DNA of 64,000 nucleotides. Origin: Rhodococcus tukisamuensis NBRC 100609 (GTDB lineage Bacteria > Actinomycetota > Actinomycetes > Mycobacteriales > Mycobacteriaceae). Under the pieces are notes generated by a model, which searched no databases, had not been told where the DNA came from, and saw nothing but the letters and a program-made list of their open reading frames with translations. The stretch spans positions 89,085-153,084 of the forward strand of contig NZ_BCXG01000010.1 of assembly GCF_001894985.1 (NCBI RefSeq). Reading direction: 5' to 3'. A program made the position numbers and the translations under genes. This document shows, piece after piece, positions 25,733 to 34,415 of this stretch. Each line of letters begins with the position of its first letter. Positions within the stretch are counted from its first letter, which is position 1.

Positions 25733-25941
25733 GACACGCCCCGCGAGCCTCGCCCCGGCGGCAGGCCGACGAGGACCCGGTGGTGGGGAAGACGAAGGTC
25801 TCCTACGTCCTCGAATCGTTGCCGAGGGTCGGCAAGATCAGGGCCGGGGAGATCGCTGAGGAGGTCGGCATCCCGCCGACCCGGCGTCTGGCGGGGTTGG
25901 GGTCGCGGCAGCGTCAGGAGTTGCTCGCCCGCCTGGACTGA
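25733..25941 (+). pseudogene. Actinobacterial integration host factor (mIHF) remnant
   Basis: The last ~58 codons encode the mIHF core: DEDPVVGKTKVSYVLESLP, RVGKIRAGEIAEEVGIPP and RRLAGLGSRQRQELLARLD*, with the helix-two-turn-helix motif. The usual ~45 N-terminal residues are absent. A degenerate trace of the preceding helix (REPRPGGRQ in place of an EASLAEVL-RRAD-like sequence) suggests small deletions. An intact mIHF gene is essential in mycobacteria, so a full copy is expected elsewhere. Confidence 0.65.
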
Positions 25942-26029
25942 CCGGCTGCGCGCGGTCGCGGCGACGAGAACACCCCCGTCGGGTTGTCCGACATGTGTCG
26001 ACACGGGTGTTCGGCGCCGGGGGATCGGG

Positions 26030-26340
26030 GAGAACGTCGTGCGACTTTCGGGTGGCCGGTGGGCAGGAGCGGCATTTCCCGGGCTACCGGATCGTGCGGC
26101 GCCGAGGCGCTCACCGAGTACGACGACGTCGGACGATCCGTTCGTCATCCGGTCGAACTGCGTGAGGTCGAGTCCGGCGCAGAATGCACGGCCTGAGCCG
26201 GAGATCACCGCGGCCGACACGTCGGTTCGGTCGGCCGGCTGCAGACCCGTCTCGACAAGTGCATCGCCGACCGGAGCCCATCCGGTCGGCGGTTCGTCGT
26301 CGTCGATTCCGAATTTGACTGCGCCCGAGGCGGGTTCGTG
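26030..26340 (-). pseudogene. Enoyl-CoA hydratase/isomerase (crotonase) remnant
   Basis: The - strand reads GDALVETGLQPADRTDVSAA, VISGSGRAFCAGLDLTQFDRM, then VVVLGERLGAARSG: the segment of crotonases around the first oxyanion-hole motif. The N-terminus is altered (EPASGAVKFGIDDDE) and coding fades after ~60 more codons; the second half of the enzyme is missing. Confidence 0.6.
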
Positions 26341-26388
26341 ACACGGCCGACGACGGTGAACGTTGCCCCCGGCCGGGCGCCGCCTGTG

Positions 26389-27081
26389 TCAGTGCGCGAC
26401 GCCTAACCGTTCGAGTCGCGTCACCGCCGCCTCCACCACCGCGAGGGCGACCTCGGCGCTGTCCATCCGGTCACCCGCCTCCTCGGCGGCCCAGTTCCGG
26501 CCGTGCGCGTAGGCGCTGAGCAGGTTCCACTGGGTGAGCACCTCCACCGCCGGGTCGGGGCCGCCGAGCGCATCCGGCGGCATGAGCAGGCCGGCCTGGG
26601 CGATGATGAAGCTGTCCGAGTCGATGGCGTGGAAGCGGCGCTCGCTCACCCCGGGCCGCAGCTCACGGGCGGCGGCCAGCAGCTCCGCGCGACGCGCGTC
26701 GGCGACGGTGCGCTGGCGCGATCCGGCCCGGCACGCCTCCAGGTACTGACCGCGGTATACCTGGTCGCGGTAGCCGAACTGCAGTGTGCGATAGCACCGT
26801 TCGTCGACCGGACCGGCCATGAGCCACAGCGCGGTGGCCGCGGTCGTGATGGCGGAGCGGACCAGGGTCGGGTGTGCGAACTCGTGGGGGCCGGCGTCCC
26901 GGCTTGCCAGGTCCAGGTGGTCGAGAGCGCTGTGGATGAGCTGGACGACGGTCCCGCGCAGCGAGAGGCCCGACGCCCGCAGCATCCGGTCCGCGACCTC
27001 GGCGTCCGAGCCCGGGGCGGTCTCGATGCGGCCGAGCCGGTGCGCCAACTCACCGGCCGCCGTCGACACCGGCTCGCCCAT
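26389..27081 (-). CDS. Hypothetical helical protein
   Basis: A 230-residue, largely alpha-helical protein (VVQLIHSALDHLDLASRDAG, LVRSAITTAATALWLMAGPV, WNLLSAYAHGRNWAAEEAGD). No signal peptide. The His/Asn-containing SAYAHGRNW motif recalls small actinobacterial hypothetical proteins with a conserved C-terminal helix, but no family is recognised. Intact and codon use is typical for the genome. Confidence 0.65.
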   Translation of the reverse strand: MGEPVSTAAGELAHRLGRIETAPGSDAEVADRMLRASGLSLRGTVVQLIHSALDHLDLASRDAGPHEFAHPTLVRSAITTAATALWLMAGPVDERCYRTLQFGYRDQVYRGQYLEACRAGSRQRTVADARRAELLAAARELRPGVSERRFHAIDSDSFIIAQAGLLMPPDALGGPDPAVEVLTQWNLLSAYAHGRNWAAEEAGDRMDSAEVALAVVEAAVTRLERLGVAH

Positions 27082-27101
27082 ACCCGGAATCTAGACCCCT
27101 T

Positions 27102-27547
27102 CGACGCGGCAGAGTCCCGCTTCCGGTCCGGATCCTCGCCGTCTGCATCCCGTGGGCCCGCGCCCACGTGAGTACCGGACGGCGTGACGCCACGGCGTGG
27201 TCCGAACACCTCGACTGCCTCGACCAGCTCGAGGTGCTCGCCGCAGGATTCGACCCGCGGATACCGACGGTGGTCGCGGCGACTTCAACCAGTGTGTCCC
27301 GCGGGTCCGGCAACCCGCGCGGATCGCCGACCGGCTGGCCGAGGTGATGGGCCGGTGGACGATCCACACCGCCGGCGACGTCGAGCACGGCCCGCTGATC
27401 GACCACGTCGCCTCCGAGCTGAGCTGCACCGGACTGCGGACCTGGCCCGGGCATTCCGCCGACCTCGCGCTCAGCGACCACTCCGGGGTGGTGTGCCGGC
27501 TGGTCCCGGCCAGTCCGGTCGGTCCGGACGCAGGGGCGATGGCGTAA
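27102..27547 (+). pseudogene. Endonuclease/exonuclease/phosphatase (EEP) family, 5'-truncated and frameshifted
   Basis: The first frame gives RVPLPVRILAVCIPWARAHV, DATAWSEHLDCLDQLEVLAA and PRIPTVVA. One base is missing at the metal-binding GDFN motif, and the frame then continues GDFNQCVPRVRQPARIADRL, GPLIDHVASELSCTGLRTW and the catalytic LSDHSGVVCRLV end. Restoring one base would give VVAGDFNQ. The N-terminal third is absent. Confidence 0.7.
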
Positions 27548-27553
27548 CCCCCG

Positions 27554-27862
27554 CTATCGGCCCGCCGGCAGACGTGGCGGTTCGCCCAAGTGGCCCGGCC
27601 AGGGTCGCAGTCCTTCTCGGACTTGCTGGTACTTGATCGGCTGGTCGGGAGTCAGGTTCACCAGGCGTGTCTTCCGTACCCACGATTCGGGGACCCAGTT
27701 ACCGGCAGTGTTCCGCCGCGCGATCACGGCTGGGGCGGGGGAGTACCAGCCCTTGTTCCGGCCGATCGAGTCGAGTTCACCGATCGAGTCGGATTCGTAA
27801 CAGGGCGGGTGGCCCGACACCATGAAGTGCTTGACCGACTGCCACAGCCCGTACGTCGCCAT
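27554..27862 (-). CDS. Small hypothetical protein
   Basis: 102 residues. MATYGLWQSVKHFMVSGHP, then GELDSIGRNKGWYSPAPAVI, VPESWVRKTRLVNLTPDQPI and a basic Pro-rich end. No signal or membrane segment and no known family. The frame is open further upstream without a clear start. Upstream (27900-28045) another - strand frame (TSPIELTAADPETLRARAAE) also reads as coding but has no boundaries. Confidence 0.4.
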   Translation of the reverse strand: MATYGLWQSVKHFMVSGHPPCYESDSIGELDSIGRNKGWYSPAPAVIARRNTAGNWVPESWVRKTRLVNLTPDQPIKYQQVREGLRPWPGHLGEPPRLPAGR

Positions 27863-28047
27863 GCGCGGAATCGTACGTTCCGCGCCGGAGTTCGTGCCGT
27901 CACGGCCGTGAGGGTGTGATCGGCCGCAGGGTCTTGGCTCGCGCTGCTGGCCCCGCGTTCCGCCGCCCGAGCACGCAGCGTCTCCGGATCGGCCGCGGTC
28001 AGCTCGATGGGCGACGTCGTCGACCGGGGTCGCGCACCGGCGCGCCA

Positions 28048-28171
28048 CCGCGAGAAGATCACCGACACGGCGGAACTGGTGTCGGTAGCCGCCGCGGCGC
28101 AGCGTGCCCCGGCGGCCCGCAGCGGCGGCCTCAGCCTGATGCGCGGTCGCCTGCGGCTGGTCCGCGACTAG
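28048..28171 (+). pseudogene. Duplicated 3' end of fprB
   Basis: Encodes REKITDTAELVSVAAAAQRA and SLMRGRLRLVRD*, i.e. the last ~40 codons of FprB, almost identical to 12051-12171. The rest of fprB is missing. Similarity continues past the stop into the convergent secreted-protein gene, so the block fprB-end/secreted-gene-end was copied or moved as a unit. Confidence 0.85.
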
Positions 28172-28722
28172 GGGACCTGGAAGACGCCGAACCCCGGGCC
28201 GACCGGCACCTGAGGCCAGACGCCGCTCCAGAGCGGGACGATGCGGGCGGACGCGTTGACGTCGGCGGTTGCGGCGATGGTGCCGCTGCCGGTTGCCACC
28301 GTCGCGGGGGTGTAGCGACACCAGTCCTCTGGCGGAACTGGTCGGCTGTAGTCGACGGGCGTCACGGCGCTGAGCACGGTGGTGCCGGCGGCGCCGGTGG
28401 TGACGTTGAGCCAGTTCACCGATACGTCGATGCAGTCGAGCGTCGACCTTGTTGCCGGAGGCCCGGCCGTGAACGTCACCACGCCGGGTGCCCCGGTAAT
28501 CGCCGACGGCGTCACGGTTGCCAGCCGGTACGGCACCCAGCATTGGAACCCCACCGTGCTGCACGCCGAGACGAACGTCGCCGGGACCTGGAACACCGTG
28601 GTCGTCGCCGGGACCTGTGGTGGGTTCGCCGCCGCCGCGGCGGATGAGCCGAGCGGTAGGGCCAGGACGGCCGCGGCCGCGACGGTCCCGGTGATCGAAC
28701 GACGAACACGTGTCTTGCGCAT
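28168..28722 (-). CDS. Secreted protein with Cys pairs
   Basis: 184 residues starting MRKTRVRRSITGTVAAAAVL with a signal peptide cleaved near SSAAAAAN. The mature protein is beta-rich and Thr/Val/Pro-rich with four Cys (SACSTVGFQCWVPYR, LDCIDVSVNWLNVTTGAAG, DWCRYTPAT). GGAGGT lies upstream of ATG 28722. The stop overlaps the duplicated fprB end. Relatives: a truncated copy on the + strand at 12816-13178 and a trace of the C-terminus after fprB at ~12180-12210. Function unknown. Confidence 0.75.
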   Translation of the reverse strand: MRKTRVRRSITGTVAAAAVLALPLGSSAAAAANPPQVPATTTVFQVPATFVSACSTVGFQCWVPYRLATVTPSAITGAPGVVTFTAGPPATRSTLDCIDVSVNWLNVTTGAAGTTVLSAVTPVDYSRPVPPEDWCRYTPATVATGSGTIAATADVNASARIVPLWSGVWPQVPVGPGFGVFQVP

Positions 28723-28947
28723 GGCGTGACCTCCGGCGTGGGATCTGCCCCGACCCTGCTGCGGTGCCAGCGTACTCGCGGAGTGCCCCTGCCGTGACCG
28801 CCGCAACGAGGACCCCGGAACTGGTCCTGTGCGGGTACGGCGAGGCGAGACCGAGCAAATTCAGGTAGTTCTCACCTGGTCGGGGGGTACCCGCGACGCG
28901 GACGCTGTTACCTGGCCGCAGAAACCCCGCGACACCCGAGGTGACCG

Positions 28948-29586
28948 ATGTTCGAATCCGTGACCGAGCTGCACCGCACCTACTTCAGTACGGTGGTCGA
29001 CCCCGTCAGCGCCGGACTGTCCGGGCCCCACGCGCCGGAGTGGGAGGAGCGGCTGTTGACGGAGCAGCCGACCGTTCGCGAAACGCGGGAGTGGTGCCCG
29101 ACGGAGCCAGGTGAGGTGGAGGCGTCTCTGTGGATGACGAGCGCCGCATTCCTGTCCAGGATCGTGCGCGAGCTCGGCCACACTCGCGACGACCACGGCG
29201 GGTCGGCGATCGCGGACCGGGTGACGGCGCTGTGTATCGACAGCCTGCTGGCCGGGTACGACGGCGACCTCGCGGCCGCCGCGACGCTGGTGGACCGGGC
29301 CGGGCACGCGGCGGCGCGCCACGGTGACCTCACCTTGGCCGCGCTCGTGGCCGAGGCCACCGCGTACCTGGCGGTGTTCGACGATGACCTGCGCGGCGCG
29401 GTGTACTGCTTCGAGGACTCACTCGCCTCGTGTCGGGCCGGCGGAGGCGAGGAGCAGATCTCGACCCTGCTGGGTCTGGCGGCGGCATACGCCCTGATCG
29501 GTGACGAGCGTCGGTGCAGCGACTGCCGCGCCGAGGCCCTCGCAATCGCCGGGACGCGCGGTGACACCGTTCGCCGGGCGGGATAG
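28948..29586 (+). CDS. LAL-regulator TPR-region fragment
   Basis: A 212-residue protein equivalent to part of the TPR section of the two LAL regulators in this window. LHRTYFSTVVDPVSAGLSGP parallels their HRDWFEALARLARAEWIGP, REWCPTEPGEVEASLWM parallels EFCVSEPGHSGSGLAM, and GAVYCFEDSLASCRAGGGEE matches their repeat pattern. It has no ATPase and no LuxR domain. It has a good ribosome-binding site (GAGGTGACCG ATG) and an intact frame, so it may be translated, but it is most simply the relic of a third LAL gene placed 85 bp upstream of the intact one. Confidence 0.5.
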   Translation: MFESVTELHRTYFSTVVDPVSAGLSGPHAPEWEERLLTEQPTVRETREWCPTEPGEVEASLWMTSAAFLSRIVRELGHTRDDHGGSAIADRVTALCIDSLLAGYDGDLAAAATLVDRAGHAAARHGDLTLAALVAEATAYLAVFDDDLRGAVYCFEDSLASCRAGGGEEQISTLLGLAAAYALIGDERRCSDCRAEALAIAGTRGDTVRRAG

Positions 29587-29671
29587 ACAGGGGGAGCGTT
29601 ACCCTTACTTCGCCAGTTGCGCCGCACAGCCGCCGCGTGGCGGCGCCTGTGATCACGAAGGGATCTCGCCG

Positions 29672-31996
29672 ATGCCATCCGCGGCTCGCGAGCGGGTGGG
29701 CAACCTCCCGTACGAGCTCACCAACTTCGTCGGCCGTCGCCGTGAGCTGGCGGAGGTCCGTCGGTTGCTGTCCGAGTCGCGACTGGTGACCCTGACCGGC
29801 ATGGGTGGTGTCGGCAAGACGCGGCTCGCGCTGCGGGTCGCCGCGAACGTGCAGGACGACTTCGAGGACGGGGTCTGGCTGGTCGAACTCGGCGGACTCC
29901 GAGACCCGGCGTTCGTGGCCGACACGGTCGCGGCCGCGCTCGGCCTGCGTGAGCGGATCGGCCGCCCGGCGCAGGTGCTTCTTGCCGACTTCCTGGCCGA
30001 TCGGAACCTCCTGCTGGTGATCGACAACTGCGAACACCTGGTGCACGAGGTCGCGGCGCTGGCCGAGTCGCTGCTGCACGCCGCAGGCGGACTGCGGATC
30101 CTGTCGACCAGCCGGGAGGCACTGGCCACCGGTGGCGAGGTGGTGCTGCAGGTGCCTCCGCTGACGGTGCCCGATTCCGATCGGGCCTCGACGCTGCGCG
30201 GGCTGCCTCGCTACGACGCGGTGAAGCTGTTCACGCAGCGTGCCCGCGCGGCGGTCCCCGGTTTCGGTCTCACCGAGGACAACAAGGTGGCGGTGACCCG
30301 GATCTGCCAGCGGCTCGAGGGGCTGCCGTTGCCGATCGAGCTGGCCGCGGCCCGGCTGCGGGTGCTGTCGGCCGAGCAGCTGTTGCAACGGCTCACCGAC
30401 CGATACCGACTGCTGACCACCGGCCACCGTGTCGCCCCGTCCCGGCAGCAGACGCTGCGGCTGTGCGTCGACTGGAGCCACGACCTGTTGGGTGAACGGG
30501 AGCGGACGTTGTGGCGGCGGCTGGCAGTGTTCGCCGGCGGCTTCGAACTCGACGCCGCCGAGGAGGTCTGCGGTATCGATTTCGCCGACGACGAGCTTGC
30601 CGACGTGCTGGCCTCGCTGGTCGACAAGTCGATCCTGATCCGGGAGGTGGCGGGCGAGGTCGTCCGGTACCGGTTGCTCGAGACCATGCGCGAGTACGGC
30701 CGCGAGAAGTTGCAGGACGCCGGGGAGTACCACGACACCCGCCTTCGACATCGGGACTGGTTCGAGGCCCTGGCGCGGCTGGCGCGGGCCGAATGGATCG
30801 GCCCACGCCAACTGGAGTGGGCCGACCGGCTCGCCCGCGAGCAGCCGAACCTGCGCGACGCACTGGAATTCTGCGTGAGCGAGCCCGGGCACTCGGGGTC
30901 CGGGCTGGCGATGGCCGTTGCGCTGTACCAGTACTGGATCTCGCGCGGCCTGTACGGCGAGGCCAAGAGCTGGCTGGACCGAGCCCTCGCCTGCACCGAT
31001 GGACACGGGCCGGCCGAGCGGATCCCCGGGCTGTGCGCCAACAGCGTGCTCGCCGAGATGCAGGGCGACATCGAGTCCGCTCGGTCGCAGATCGAGGAGA
31101 TGGGCCGGCTCGTCGACCAGGTGGACGACGCGGCGACTAGGACGCTGCTCGACCTCGGCACCGGTTTCCTGTCCATGTTCTCCGGCGACCTGCCGCGCGC
31201 CGTGGACTGCTTCGAGTCGGCCCTCGCAGGATTCCGTGCCGAAGGCGACCTGCTCCAGCAGGTCGAGGCGCTGTTCGGGCTCGCTCTGGCGCGGGGGGTG
31301 TGGGGTGACCCGGACCGCGCCATCGCCTGCCAGGAGGAGGCGCTGGCCATCACCACATCCCATGGCGAGTCGATGTACCGGTCGTACGTGATGTGGACGC
31401 TCGGCATGGCACTCTTCCAGCGCCGTGAGCTGGCCCGCAGCACGGACCTGATCGAAGAGGGACTGCGGCTGACCCGCGAGGTGGGCGATCCGCTCGCGAC
31501 GTCCACCTGCCTCGAGACCCTCGCCTGGATCGCGTCGGATGAAAACCGAGCCGAGCGGGCCGCGGTGCTGATGGGTGCCGCGGTCTCGGTCGGCGAGTCC
31601 GCGGGCAACCCGACGATCGTCATCCGTGACCTGCACGGGCACCACGACCGAGTGTGGGAGGACGCTGGCCGGGTCCTCGGCGCCCGCGCCTTCGAGGCCG
31701 CCTACGGCCGCGGTCGGCACCTCGACATCGACGCAGCGGTTGCCTACGCCCTCCACGACAGGGCACCCGTCACGCCGAGAGCGGGTGAACCGGGTGTCCG
31801 GCTCACCCGACGGGAGCGAGAAGTCGCCGAACTCGTCGCGCAGGGACTGACCAACAAGGCCATCGCGGAGCGACTCGTGATCTCGCAGCGCACCGCCGAG
31901 GGGCATGTGGAGAACGCTCTCGCGAAGCTCGGATTCACGACCCGCACGCAGATCGCGGCCTGGGTTGTCGTGGACGACACAGGTCCGGCCGCATAG
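29672..31996 (+). CDS. LAL-type LuxR regulator upstream of the hydrogenase genes
   Basis: A 774-residue regulator with the same layout and length as 5454-7778. FVGRRRELAEVRRLL, Walker A TGMGGVGKTRLALRV (~38), Walker B NLLLVIDNCEHLVHEV (~112), LEGLPLPIELAAARLRVL, VDWSHDLLGERERTLWRRLA, TPR-like repeats, and C-terminal LuxR HTH TRREREVAELVAQGLTNKAI ... SQRTAEGHVENALAKLGF. Its stop is 91 bp from hypA on the same strand, which makes it a candidate regulator of the hydrogenase operon; this is inference from position only. Confidence 0.9.
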   Translation: MPSAARERVGNLPYELTNFVGRRRELAEVRRLLSESRLVTLTGMGGVGKTRLALRVAANVQDDFEDGVWLVELGGLRDPAFVADTVAAALGLRERIGRPAQVLLADFLADRNLLLVIDNCEHLVHEVAALAESLLHAAGGLRILSTSREALATGGEVVLQVPPLTVPDSDRASTLRGLPRYDAVKLFTQRARAAVPGFGLTEDNKVAVTRICQRLEGLPLPIELAAARLRVLSAEQLLQRLTDRYRLLTTGHRVAPSRQQTLRLCVDWSHDLLGERERTLWRRLAVFAGGFELDAAEEVCGIDFADDELADVLASLVDKSILIREVAGEVVRYRLLETMREYGREKLQDAGEYHDTRLRHRDWFEALARLARAEWIGPRQLEWADRLAREQPNLRDALEFCVSEPGHSGSGLAMAVALYQYWISRGLYGEAKSWLDRALACTDGHGPAERIPGLCANSVLAEMQGDIESARSQIEEMGRLVDQVDDAATRTLLDLGTGFLSMFSGDLPRAVDCFESALAGFRAEGDLLQQVEALFGLALARGVWGDPDRAIACQEEALAITTSHGESMYRSYVMWTLGMALFQRRELARSTDLIEEGLRLTREVGDPLATSTCLETLAWIASDENRAERAAVLMGAAVSVGESAGNPTIVIRDLHGHHDRVWEDAGRVLGARAFEAAYGRGRHLDIDAAVAYALHDRAPVTPRAGEPGVRLTRREREVAELVAQGLTNKAIAERLVISQRTAEGHVENALAKLGFTTRTQIAAWVVVDDTGPAA

Positions 31997-32087
31997 GCCC
32001 CGGGGTTCCTGAGCGGGCCCAGCGGTGTTGTGCGTACCCGGTGGCGGTCCTAGGGTTGGGGTTCTCCGAGCGCAAAGCGGCAACGTG

Positions 32088-32417
32088 ATGCACGAGATGT
32101 CGATCACCCAGAGCATCGTCGATGCCGTGTGCGAGCGTGCGGCCGGTCGCCGGGTGCGCCGGGTGAGCGTGCAGGTCGGCGCCCTGTGCGCCGTGGTCCC
32201 CGACTCGATGCAGTTCTGTTTCGAACTGGTCACCGAGGGCACCGTCATGGAGAACGCCCGGCTCGACATCGACCAGCCGCCGGGACTGGCGCGCTGCCAC
32301 TCGTGCGGGTCGGAGTTCGAACTGCGCGACCTCATCCTGCTGTGCCCCTGCGGGAGTGCGGACGTGGAGATCCTGGCCGGCCGAGAGCTGCGGATCATGT
32401 CGATGGAAGTGAGCTGA
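32088..32417 (+). CDS. hypA: Hydrogenase nickel-insertion protein HypA
   Basis: A 109-residue Ni/Zn metallochaperone that delivers Ni to the large subunit together with HypB. The N-terminal MHEMSITQSIV supplies the Ni-binding His2. The zinc site is CHSCGSEFELRDLILLCPC, with a CxC second half instead of the common CxxC. It ends GRELRIMSMEVS. Four bases separate it from hypB. ATG 32088 is fixed by the required MH start. Confidence 0.93.
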   Translation: MHEMSITQSIVDAVCERAAGRRVRRVSVQVGALCAVVPDSMQFCFELVTEGTVMENARLDIDQPPGLARCHSCGSEFELRDLILLCPCGSADVEILAGRELRIMSMEVS

Positions 32418-32420
32418 GCC

Positions 32421-33200
32421 ATGTGCGCGACATGCGGATGCGACGACCACACGGGGGCACTGGTCACGGTGCCCGGCGCACCCGGCCACCCACACGAGCA
32501 TCCATACCCACACGAGCATCCACACCCCCACGGACACGAGCACCCACACTCGCCGCCCAGCGAGACGATCACGCTCGAGCAGAAGGTGCTCGCCAAGAAC
32601 GATCTGCTGGCGGCGTCCAACCGCGCGTGGCTGGCCGAGCGCGACATCCTCGCGTTCAACATGACCAGCTCGCCCGGGGCGGGCAAGACGACGCTGCTCG
32701 AACGGACCATCCGGGAACTGGGCGGACAGCGGCCCATCGCCGTGATCGAGGGCGACCAGGAGACGTTGCTCGACGCCGAACGGATCAAGGCCGCCGGGTG
32801 CTCGGTGGTGCAGGTCAACACCGGCGCGGGCTGCCATCTCGACGCCGAGATGGTGCGGCGGGCGCTGGAGACGCTGGATCCGCCGGCCGGGTCGCTGCTG
32901 TTCGTCGAGAACGTCGGCAACCTGGTGTGCCCGGCCCTGTTCGACCTCGGCGAGCGCAGCAAGGTGGTGGTGATCTCGGTGACCGAGGGCTCCGACAAGC
33001 CGCTCAAGTACCCGCACATGTTCGCGGCCGCCGGCCTGGTGATCGTCAACAAGACCGACCTGCTGCCGTACGTCGACTTCGACCTCGACGAGTGCGCCCG
33101 GTACGCGCGTTCGGTCAATCCGGACGTCCGGATCCTGTCCACGTCGGCAACTCGCGGCGACGGCGTAATCGATTGGTACACATGGATAAACGAGCAGTAG
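32421..33200 (+). CDS. hypB: Hydrogenase nickel-incorporation GTPase HypB
   Basis: A 259-residue SIMIBI-class GTPase. The N-terminus [10 protein letters not shown] carries the high-affinity metal site, followed by a His/Pro repeat ([21 protein letters not shown] region, ~25-45) that can store nickel. G-domain motifs: P-loop [15 protein letters not shown] (~77), [24 protein letters not shown] and NKTDLLPY (~215). It uses GTP hydrolysis to load Ni via HypA. Last gene before the hhySL promoter region. Confidence 0.95.
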   Translation: MCATCGCDDHTGALVTVPGAPGHPHEHPYPHEHPHPHGHEHPHSPPSETITLEQKVLAKNDLLAASNRAWLAERDILAFNMTSSPGAGKTTLLERTIRELGGQRPIAVIEGDQETLLDAERIKAAGCSVVQVNTGAGCHLDAEMVRRALETLDPPAGSLLFVENVGNLVCPALFDLGERSKVVVISVTEGSDKPLKYPHMFAAAGLVIVNKTDLLPYVDFDLDECARYARSVNPDVRILSTSATRGDGVIDWYTWINEQ

Positions 33201-33226
33201 CGGTGCTGCGGAGGGCCTCGTCGCCG

Positions 33227-33256
33227 TTGACAGTGCCCTTTCCGCGGGTGTAAACC
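33227..33256 (+). promoter_or_regulatory. Possible promoter of hhySL
   Basis: TTGACA (33227-33232) and TAAACC (33251-33256) with an 18-base spacer lie 76 bp upstream of hhyS, in the 132-bp gap after hypB. A perfect -35 with a moderate -10 fits a housekeeping-type promoter. Confidence 0.4.
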
Positions 33257-33332
33257 GTGAGGAGCGTCACACAAGTGGGCCGAGGGTCGACTCCGGTGAC
33301 GTAGGGGCGCTGCCCTGCCCCGGAGAGCGGCA

Positions 33333-34391
<1,059 letters not shown>

Positions 34392-34415
34392 ACCGACCTC
34401 TCGAGAGGTAGACCG

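Noticed and set aside
32480..32550. Repeats in cacgagcatcc.. as a possible CRISPR or regulatory repeat
   Set aside because: They are the codons of the HypB His/Pro-rich metal-binding stretch.
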